Assembly: GCA_023474015.1 (NCBI GenBank)
Contig: JAMCYN010000168.1
Coordinates: forward strand, 1 to 48,989
Length of the DNA: 48,989 bases
Direction: 5' to 3'
From: Armatimonadota bacterium
GTDB taxonomy: Bacteria > Armatimonadota > UBA5829
How positions within the stretch are numbered: the stretch's first letter is position 1; every line of letters starts with the position of its first letter. Made by a program: the position numbers and the translations under genes. The notes below the pieces were generated by a model. It was not told where the DNA came from and did not search any database. It was given only the letters and a program-made list of their open reading frames with translations. This document shows positions 43,826 through 48,989 of this stretch, in pieces.

Positions 43826-44389
43826 GTATCAAGCCTCTTCGTTTCGCCTGCTCGCTCAGCCATGCATGCGTATCCGCACGCTGTTTGTCGGTATATTGGC
43901 GCTTCTCCGGCACGCCTTGCTCCCGCAACTGCCACCAGAGTCGCCCGTCGAGGATTTCCCAGAAGTCGGCCCAGGCCATGCCCCAAAGTTCACAGGGAGT
44001 TAGTCGGAGGAGTCCGTAGCCGCATCGGCGGATTTTTGTCCATGTGGGCGTCTCTTGCGGCCCTCCGACGGTGAGTTTTTTGCCTGGCCCCCCAAGACGG
44101 GTGTCACCGCATTCATAAACGCTACTGTGTTGGCGGCTGTCTCGGCAAAATCACACACTTCCCCGATCAGTTCGTAGGTCAGCGGCTCACCATCAATCTG
44201 CTCTATACCGCTGCGCTTCAGTCCGGCATAGAGGATGCCGCGTAGGATGGATGTGGGTTTATCCTCCACAATGGCGTCGATCACGCTTATGCCGGACACA
44301 TTCTCCGCATCCTCGAGCACGGCCATCGACGTCGGAATCTCATACGCCTCGCCGCCGATGACCGCTGTAAAGGTCCGTCTGTTACTCAT
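43818..44389 (-). CDS. Tail assembly chaperone, -1 frameshifted long form (G-GT type)
   Basis: The short form (44000-44389) is read through codon AAC at 44077-44075. A slip of one base back at the heptamer A-AAA-AAC (44081-44075) continues for 85 codons (LTVGGPQETPTW, then LTPCELWGMAWADFWEILDG, WLSEQAKRRGLIHG) to a TAA at 43820-43818, giving about 190 residues. The heptamer is in the correct codon phase, and the new frame stays open right up to the tape measure start. Long and short forms at a fixed ratio guide tail-length assembly in phages such as lambda. Confidence 0.85.
44000..44389 (-). CDS. Tail assembly chaperone, short form (G type)
   Basis: 129 residues, ATG 44389. The core (TFTAVIGGEAYEIPTSMAVL, ILRGILYAGLKRSG, ELIGEVCDFAETAANTVAF) matches the small helical chaperone that follows the tail tube gene. 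The last 24 residues after the slippery site are low-complexity (Ser/Lys/Arg/Asp), as expected for the unshifted tail of such genes. It follows the tube protein gene by three bases and precedes the tape measure. Confidence 0.85.
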   Translation of the reverse strand: MSNRRTFTAVIGGEAYEIPTSMAVLEDAENVSGISVIDAIVEDKPTSILRGILYAGLKRSGIEQIDGEPLTYELIGEVCDFAETAANTVAFMNAVTPVLGGQAKNSPSEGRKRRPHGQKSADAATDSSD

Positions 44390-44392
44390 GCG

Positions 44393-44800
44393 TTAAGCCC
44401 CCGATGTCGGCGTCAGCGCGCCGGTGCCGTCGAGCTTGCAGGACATGGTGCCTTCTTTGTCCATAGGCCCGTCGATCTCGACGTTCGAGAGGTACGCCGT
44501 TCCGCTGAACTGCTCCCCGGAATCCGCCACGATCACGTCCACATTGACGAGCGTGCCGTCGATCAGCGTCTGCGCGATACTCGCCGCGCCGCTGGTCTTC
44601 TCCATCAGCAGGCCGTCGCAATCGACCGACCAACTGATGAATCCCGGCTTCGCCGTCTTCCACGGCCAGCTAGTTTTGACCGTGAGGTCTATCATTTCCC
44701 TGGGCACGCTCAGCTTCGCGCCGCGCTGGCCCAGGATGGCGGTGGTGGCCCCACTGCCTATCTCAACAATTACATCCACACCGATGACCTCGTTTGCCAT
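44393..44800 (-). CDS. Major tail tube protein
   Basis: 135 residues resembling the TP901-1/phage_tail_2 family: an early beta strand VDVIVEIGSGATTAILGQRGAKLS, quoted in part, then the central FISWSVDCDGLL, and ADSGEQFSGTAYLSNVEIDGP near the end. The protein stacks as hexamers to form the tail tube. Gene order (terminator, tube, chaperone, tape measure) supports the call. Confidence 0.82.
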   Translation of the reverse strand: MANEVIGVDVIVEIGSGATTAILGQRGAKLSVPREMIDLTVKTSWPWKTAKPGFISWSVDCDGLLMEKTSGAASIAQTLIDGTLVNVDVIVADSGEQFSGTAYLSNVEIDGPMDKEGTMSCKLDGTGALTPTSGA

Positions 44801-45204
44801 CAGGAACCTCCGATTATGAGCTGTAAGTTGATCGAGTATTCGTGACGCTGGTTATCGTCCCGCCCCAGCGAGACCGGTTCCGAATTGCGCGCTGAGCACA
44901 GCATCACTCGCGAGCCATCCGGAATAAACGTCATACTGTGAAGCCCGTGCAGGGCTTCCTGAATCCGCGTCGCCAGGCTGCTCGCCGTCCGTGGATCCCG
45001 GCTACCCCGCACGATGATCTGCACGGAAGGCCGGGATATGCTCGTTTTGGTGTCCGGCGGCATTCCGGCGGTAGTGTAAAGCCCGATACACGTGTCCGGT
45101 GTATCGGGCATCGTCTCGATGAATATGTCGCCTATGACCCCGGCAGGGTCAAAGGTCCCGATCTCCAATGACTGGAGATATTGCGCGATCTCCTCAACTA
45201 TCAC
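44800..45204 (-). CDS. Tail terminator / minor capsid protein
   Basis: 134 residues, with a one-base overlap to the tube gene. It begins VEEIAQYLQSLEIG and contains PDTCIGLYTTAGMPPDT, SVQIIVRGSRDPRTA and SINLQLIIGG, the pattern of the bacteriophage minor capsid/tail terminator family. It closes the tail end that meets the head. Confidence 0.8.
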   Translation of the reverse strand: MIVEEIAQYLQSLEIGTFDPAGVIGDIFIETMPDTPDTCIGLYTTAGMPPDTKTSISRPSVQIIVRGSRDPRTASSLATRIQEALHGLHSMTFIPDGSRVMLCSARNSEPVSLGRDDNQRHEYSINLQLIIGGS

Positions 45205-45217
45205 ATCCGGCCTCCGA

Positions 45218-45730
45218 CTAGGCGACGGAGCCTGTTCCGATGATGTAGATGTCGAACTCCACGGTGCCGCCGCTGGGGTTGTCGATCTTGAGGATATCGC
45301 CCGTGCCCGCCGTGACGGTGTAGCCGTCGACGGGGCTTGTCAGGCAGAACATGCCCCCGGCGTCGATGCGTATCTTATCGCCCGCCGCGCCGAGCCATGT
45401 CTCGAATGCGTTCGCCGCAGCGCCGCCGATCAGCAGCCTGTAGCCCGTGGTGACCGTGCGCACGTCGATGATGATCCCTTTGATCTTCGTGAACGTGACA
45501 GTCCCGAACGCGTTGACCAATGCGCCCGCGAGGTCAAGCTCCTCCGTGGCCGTGGTGAGCAGCGACCGCCTATCGTGCCACACCACTTGAGCTTGGTTAG
45601 CCCCCGCGCCATTGGCGAGCGTATCGCTGAAGCTCATATCGAATGAGTCGACGACGTTCGCCAGGTCAAGTGCATTGGTGTATGTATTCCTTGCCCGCAC
45701 GGTCAAGGTTGCAGCTAGTGTCTGTCCCAT
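45218..45730 (-). CDS. Beta-rich virion-region protein, family unknown
   Basis: 170 residues between the gp10-like and tail terminator genes. The sequence is beta-rich (TLAATLTVRARNTYTNALDL, VTTGYRLLIGGAAANAFETW, PSGGTVEFDIYIIGTG). Proteins of this kind are common in siphophage head-tail modules and are probably structural decorations, but I cannot name the family. Confidence 0.6.
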   Translation of the reverse strand: MGQTLAATLTVRARNTYTNALDLANVVDSFDMSFSDTLANGAGANQAQVVWHDRRSLLTTATEELDLAGALVNAFGTVTFTKIKGIIIDVRTVTTGYRLLIGGAAANAFETWLGAAGDKIRIDAGGMFCLTSPVDGYTVTAGTGDILKIDNPSGGTVEFDIYIIGTGSVA

Positions 45731-45748
45731 GATTCCTCCTGCCGCGTC

Positions 45749-46105
45749 TCAGCGGCGAACCCGTCCGCCCATGGCATCGGCCACTTTCCGAAGATAGGCG
45801 TGAGCGTTTTGGTTAAGGGGGGCTTCGATAAACTTCGCCTGCTCCCCGTTCTTGTGCTTGTCTTGAACTCTCTCGTGCTGCAGATGGGCGTGGGGCGCTT
45901 TGTAGCGCACGCGCATCGTGAGCGTCTCTTCGTCCACCTCGACCTCGGATGTCGAAACCAGACCGCCATTAAATCCCCGATCTTTCGGGCAGAGTTTCTG
46001 TGATTTCTCCAGCAGGTCCTTGCCGCACTCGCGTAGCGCCGCGACTGCCGCCGCATTCATATCCCCGATGACCTTGGCCTCGTCGAACTTCACCGAGAAG
46101 CTCAT
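45749..46105 (-). CDS. HK97 gp10-like tail-completion protein
   Basis: 118 residues. The pattern matches HK97-gp10 proteins: an N-terminal helix with AAAVAALRECGKDLLEKSQ, then CPKDRGFNGGLVSTSEVEV, VRYKAPHAHLQHE (the conserved Y-A/P-x-x-x-E segment) and FIEAPLNQN near the end. It joins head and tail. It overlaps the head-closure gene by four bases. Confidence 0.82.
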   Translation of the reverse strand: MSFSVKFDEAKVIGDMNAAAVAALRECGKDLLEKSQKLCPKDRGFNGGLVSTSEVEVDEETLTMRVRYKAPHAHLQHERVQDKHKNGEQAKFIEAPLNQNAHAYLRKVADAMGGRVRR

Positions 46106-46419
46106 TCCGCCACGCTCCCGAAATACGCCTCGACATGATGCGCCTCTCCCCCAAACCTCAGCGGCTGCACGTCGATCGCGCGGTACCGCCGCCCGTTCCA
46201 GACAATCTCATCATTCACATTGAGCGCGCTATCCGCGGGCCCGAGTCCGAACAGGCTCGATACGATCTCCTGCCCCTTGGAGTCGGTCACTGTCTTGAAC
46301 CCCGGTTCGATGTACCAAGTTTCCTCATAACTCGCGCCGAACTTGGGCACGTACGCCCCGACGCCCGTGCGGGGATAGATCGTGATCGTCTCGTGCATCT
46401 GGGAGGTCGGGAAGGCCAT
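46102..46419 (-). CDS. Head-closure / head-tail adaptor protein
   Basis: 105 residues of the SPP1 gp16-like head-tail joining type: it opens with MHETITIYPRTGVGAY, contains GFKTVTDSKGQEIVSS and DEIVWNGRRYRAIDVQPL, and ends in a beta strand. It is short, beta-barrel-like and encoded between capsid and gp10-like genes as usual. Confidence 0.75.
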   Translation of the reverse strand: MAFPTSQMHETITIYPRTGVGAYVPKFGASYEETWYIEPGFKTVTDSKGQEIVSSLFGLGPADSALNVNDEIVWNGRRYRAIDVQPLRFGGEAHHVEAYFGSVAE

Positions 46420-46423
46420 GGTA

Positions 46424-47281
46424 TTAACTCGAGCTATCCGGCGCGGTCGTATACGATGTCACGGTCCAGTTCGCCGCGTCACTCACGACCGTGATACTGA
46501 GGTACAACGGCGTGGTAGACCACACCAGATTAGTCACTGCTCCGGTTTGTCCATCGCACATCACACAGGCTGAAGGGCCGGTCAACGTGAAAGAGGTCGC
46601 CCCCTTCATGATGAACGTGTATGTCACGCCGGACGTGAGCGCCGGCAGCACAATCGCCGTCGTTGCGGCGGCGCATGTAATTACCGAACCGCTCGGATAG
46701 GCCGCGACGGTCATCGTGGTCGAGCCGTCGCCCTCATCCGCTGACACAACTCGCTTCGCTGTCAATGTGGATGAGAGTGTAGCCGCGCCGGTTACCGCGA
46801 GCGTGCTCGATGCAATGACGGCGCTGTCGAATGTTGCCGCCCCCGCCCCGGTGAATGTTATTCCGGACCCGCCAGAGCCACCCCCGATATCCAGGCTGGC
46901 CAGGGTCGAATTACCCACGACATTCAGCGTGCTCGATAGCGTCGTGGCTCCGGTGACCCCGAGAGTGCTTGCTAGTGTCGCAGCCCCCGTCAGCGCAAGT
47001 GTATTCGCGAGAGTCGCCGCGCCCGTCAGTGTCGTCGCGCCGGTCACCGCGAGAGTGCCGCCTATGGTCTGGTTGCCGGTCGAGCCGACAGCCCGCCACA
47101 TCAGCGTCCCATTGACGTTGTACAGGCCGATGGACCCGCCCTTGGTGGTGATCCCGCCTGAGCCGACCTTGATCGCCGTGACCATCTGCTGAGCCGCCAT
47201 AACGGGCACGCAGGCCCAGGCGAGCATCAGAGTGATAAGCAAGAGGACCGCAAGAGCGGCCCCGTTCATTCGCATCCTCAT
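46424..47281 (-). CDS. Signal-peptide-bearing fibre-like protein with stalk repeats
   Basis: 285 residues from ATG 47281 (47305 is an alternative start). It begins with a typical signal peptide (AALAVLLLITLMLAWACVPVMAA), then KVGSGGITTKGGSIGLYNVNG, then six repeats of the pattern TLxVTGAATLxS (about residues 75-180) suited to a trimeric beta-prism or beta-helix stalk. It ends with a beta-rich domain. It resembles its neighbour at 47369-47941 in the N-terminal part. Phage virion genes normally lack signal peptides, so it may be a lysogenic-conversion surface protein or an exported decoy. The length of the repeat stalk may vary. Confidence 0.7.
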   Translation of the reverse strand: MRMRMNGAALAVLLLITLMLAWACVPVMAAQQMVTAIKVGSGGITTKGGSIGLYNVNGTLMWRAVGSTGNQTIGGTLAVTGATTLTGAATLANTLALTGAATLASTLGVTGATTLSSTLNVVGNSTLASLDIGGGSGGSGITFTGAGAATFDSAVIASSTLAVTGAATLSSTLTAKRVVSADEGDGSTTMTVAAYPSGSVITCAAATTAIVLPALTSGVTYTFIMKGATSFTLTGPSACVMCDGQTGAVTNLVWSTTPLYLSITVVSDAANWTVTSYTTAPDSSS

Positions 47282-47368
47282 GCTGTCCTCGATTCCATAC
47301 TCCAAGTAAGCAACGGGGCCGCTCGCGCGACCCCGTTGGCTTCCATTATCGTGCTAGCGTGGATTACG

Positions 47369-47941
47369 TTAGTCAGCAGCCTCGACCGTCATCGCGCAGC
47401 TCGAGGCGTCGGTAATCAGCCATTTCGTCGCGCTGATCCCCGTAACCCTCATCATTGCGCCAATCTTATGGCTGCTCGTTGAAAAGGCCACGTTATCCGT
47501 AGTCAGCACGCCATCAGCGATGATCTTGTTGTTATCCGCCGTCGAGCCGCCCACTACTGTGAGGTTTTGATCAACTGTTTGAGCAATAAAAAAGACCGCG
47601 CCCGCTGTGCTGGCGCTCGGATCGGGGAGAGTAACGGTCGTCGCGCCGGCATAACTGCAGGCGATCAGCTTGCCGAAATCGGCCGAGGTGACAGTTCGCG
47701 CCGCTGTGGTTTCAGCGACGATAGGAACGTATGGCAATGTCGCCACGCCCGCGCTCGTCACGGTCGCCGTCGTTGTGCCTGCGACCGTCTGCATTGTTAA
47801 TGTGCCGCCCTTGACGGTCAGCCCGCCCCGGCCCACCTTCTGGCCGGTAACCACGTTCTGAGCCGCCCACAGAGGCAGCGCGATGGCGATGATGATCACC
47901 AAGACGAGAATAAGAGGGTTGATGTTCAGAATACGCTTCAT
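47369..47941 (-). CDS. Signal-peptide-bearing beta-rich protein, paralogue of the fibre-like protein
   Basis: 190 residues from ATG 47941 with GAGGAAC upstream; an in-frame start at 47983 adds 14 residues. The signal peptide (LILVLVIIIAIALPLWAAQN) is followed by VVTGQKVGRGGLTVKGGTL, close in pattern to VTAIKVGSGGITTKGGSI of the next gene. The rest is beta-rich with PDPSASTAGAVFFIAQTVD, like C-terminal domains of tail fibres. It lies between capsid and head-closure genes. No function is assigned. Confidence 0.7.
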   Translation of the reverse strand: MKRILNINPLILVLVIIIAIALPLWAAQNVVTGQKVGRGGLTVKGGTLTMQTVAGTTTATVTSAGVATLPYVPIVAETTAARTVTSADFGKLIACSYAGATTVTLPDPSASTAGAVFFIAQTVDQNLTVVGGSTADNNKIIADGVLTTDNVAFSTSSHKIGAMMRVTGISATKWLITDASSCAMTVEAAD

Positions 47942-48016
47942 GATGTTCCTCGCTTTCTGCGATAGAATTACGGCCCGGGTCACCCCGAGCCGTTAAGTAT
48001 TGGTCGTCCTATAACC

Positions 48017-48147
48017 CAGCATCCTGAGCCTGTCAAGACGCAGCATCCTGAGCCTGTCGAAGGGGCGGCCGGTTCTCATCAAGCCTCCAGTTGTTTCGGG
48101 AAACCCTTTTCCCGAAACAGGAGGAGGCACGACGAAGAATCTGCTTT
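48017..48147. repeat. Cluster of host-type dispersed repeats inside the prophage
   Basis: Two direct copies of CAGCATCCTGAGCCTGTC (48017-48034 and 48041-48058), then a perfect hairpin GTTTCGGGAAA (48093-48103)/TTTCCCGAAAC (48108-48118), which belongs to the same family as 3519-3543. AAGAATCTGCTTTTA follows at 48133-48147. Confidence 0.75.
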
Positions 48148-48458
48148 TATTCCCCGCCGCCTCCCGTGAGATTCGGGTCGATGCCGGGCGGAAGTTTCTC
48201 CCCGCCGGCGTCGGCCTTCTTCCGCTCCCTGGTCGCCTTGTCCCGAGCGCGTCTCGCGGCCCTTGCATCCACCGCCGCATCGAGTTCCGATTTTCTCTCG
48301 GGTTCCTCGGGCGCTGACTCGACAACATCCGAGGCTCCCTCGATCACCCCGAGAGCGACGAGCCTCTTGACTTCCGCCTTCGGAATGCCGGAAACAACAT
48401 CCCCCGGGCCGAACCTCTCGCCGTTGAACTTCAATCGAGACTTCACAACATAATCCAC
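48147..48458 (-). CDS. Small head-region protein
   Basis: 103 residues. The N-terminal half (VVKSRLKFNGERFGPGDVVS, IPKAEVKRLVALGVIE) reads like a small SH3-like/DUF found after capsid genes. The C-terminal half is highly charged, Ala/Arg/Glu/Lys-rich. It starts 12 bases after the capsid stop. It may be a head-decoration or DNA-packaging helper; the family is not certain. Confidence 0.6.
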   Translation of the reverse strand: MDYVVKSRLKFNGERFGPGDVVSGIPKAEVKRLVALGVIEGASDVVESAPEEPERKSELDAAVDARAARRARDKATRERKKADAGGEKLPPGIDPNLTGGGGE

Positions 48459-48469
48459 GGAATCACCTC

Positions 48470-48989
48470 CTAGACGACGGTCGCGACCAGCCAGCTATCG
48501 GAGTCCGGCACGTAGGGCACAGGGAAGCTGAGCACTTCGTAGAACTCCATGTTCGCCCCGACGTCGACCCAACTCCTCGGGATCCTCGAACCCACGAGTG
48601 TCTGCTGCTTGGCGACGTCGTAGTACGCGCCGTAGAATATTGCGGACTCGGGACTTCGCGCGGCACTGGCGAACAGAATCGCGTGCGACGCTGCGATCAT
48701 AGGCGTTTCCACCCCGGTGTCATCGTCGATATACCACTCAGGGTATGCGAAGATGTCCACACCGACGATGGTCCCGATGTACTCGGCGCCATTGGGCAGG
48801 TCCTGAACGTTCACCTGGCCGACCATCATATTGCGGACGTCGAGCAGCGCCTTGACCTGGTCATCGCTTAGGAATGCAGCCGCGGCATCCTCGCCCAGGA
48901 TCAGCGTATCGGGCGTGACTCCGGAAAGCTGGATGTTGGTCATCTTCCAATTCCGGATATCATTCACCGGGTCGCTGGTCGTTCCGCCC
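48470..48989 (-). CDS. Major capsid protein, lambda-E-like, C-terminal part
   Basis: At least 172 residues; the frame stays open to the window edge, so the N-terminal part is missing. Motifs typical of the phage_cap_E family: SGVTPDTLILGEDAAAAF, LDVRNMMVGQVNVQ and a C-terminal SFPVPYVPDSDSWLVATVV. It builds the icosahedral head. This places terminase and portal genes beyond the window. Confidence 0.8.
   Translation of the reverse strand, partial: GGTTSDPVNDIRNWKMTNIQLSGVTPDTLILGEDAAAAFLSDDQVKALLDVRNMMVGQVNVQDLPNGAEYIGTIVGVDIFAYPEWYIDDDTGVETPMIAASHAILFASAARSPESAIFYGAYYDVAKQQTLVGSRIPRSWVDVGANMEFYEVLSFPVPYVPDSDSWLVATVV

Larger units (their letters stand above)
34629..48989. mobile_element. Siphovirus-type prophage, incomplete in this window
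   Basis: From the methylase gene to the window edge nearly every gene is phage-like. The minus-strand order, read from 48989 downward, is capsid, head-tail joining, tail terminator, tail tube, frameshifting chaperone, tape measure, tail tip genes and lysis cassette. A small plus-strand control operon follows. The left boundary is taken at the end of tRNA-Ser but is not proven, as no direct repeat of the tRNA 3' end is seen. No integrase, terminase or portal gene is in the window. Genes look intact, so the element may be functional. Confidence 0.85.

Noticed and set aside
42915..44003. 362-residue plus-strand open frame opposite the tape measure gene
   Set aside because: Its Ser/Ala/Pro-rich composition mirrors the Ala/Gly/Lys-rich tape measure codons; it is antisense in a uniformly minus-strand operon.
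48017..48058. CRISPR array
   Set aside because: Only two copies of an 18-base word with a six-base gap; no spacer-sized intervals and no cas genes.

Overview
The window is a bacterial chromosome segment of roughly 55-60% GC. It carries a complete diderm-type housekeeping core plus a partial temperate phage. An outer-membrane beta-barrel, multiheme cytochromes, System II cytochrome c maturation (ResB/CcsA) and a type A RNase P RNA point to a diderm, anaerobic or facultatively respiring organism. The gene neighbourhoods (tig-clpP-clpX-lon, rpmE next to a DUF1385 gene, priA-def-fmt, gmk-coaBC-metK) and the many small palindromic repeats would fit Armatimonadota or another diderm Terrabacteria lineage. 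That placement is only a guess and the sequence alone does not fix it.

Layout. Positions 1-349 are a short leader region with a promoter and a hairpin. Positions 362-7970 (+) look like an extracellular or trans-outer-membrane electron transfer locus: two secreted NHL-repeat proteins, a 6-heme and a 10-heme cytochrome, a 561-residue beta-barrel and a CsgG/LpoB-like lipoprotein. Positions 8111-13702 (+) hold cytochrome c assembly and haem genes: resB, a 7-heme cytochrome, a CcsA-family gene, hemA and a second CcsA-family gene. Positions 13786-17808 (-) encode a giant secreted HEXXH metalloprotease-like protein with four tandem cadherin-like repeats. tRNA-Gly(GCC) follows, then the proteostasis cluster tig-clpP-clpX-lon and rpmE-DUF1385 (18210-25386, +), rnpB, and a minus-strand block: a PsbP-like membrane protein, fmt, def, priA, a RelE-type toxin-antitoxin pair, metK, coaBC and gmk (25895-34382). 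tRNA-Ser(GGA) ends the core.

From about 34.8 kb to the end lies a long-tailed (siphovirus-type) prophage that runs off the window. It has a D12-class adenine methylase, a short plus-strand control operon (two tiny membrane proteins and an excisionase-like HTH protein), a convergent four-gene lysis cassette, tail genes, a tape measure, a tail chaperone with a canonical -1 frameshift site, tail tube, tail terminator, head-tail joining proteins, two signal-peptide-bearing fibre-like proteins and the C-terminal part of a capsid protein. No integrase or second attachment site is visible.

The features most worth a second look are the frameshifted tail chaperone, the LexA-type box at the phage methylase promoter, the operator over a perfect sigma-70 promoter at 35.77 kb, secreted-type proteins inside the virion gene block, a long palindrome filling the P12 helix of rnpB, and several families of dispersed hairpin repeats shared between chromosome and prophage.
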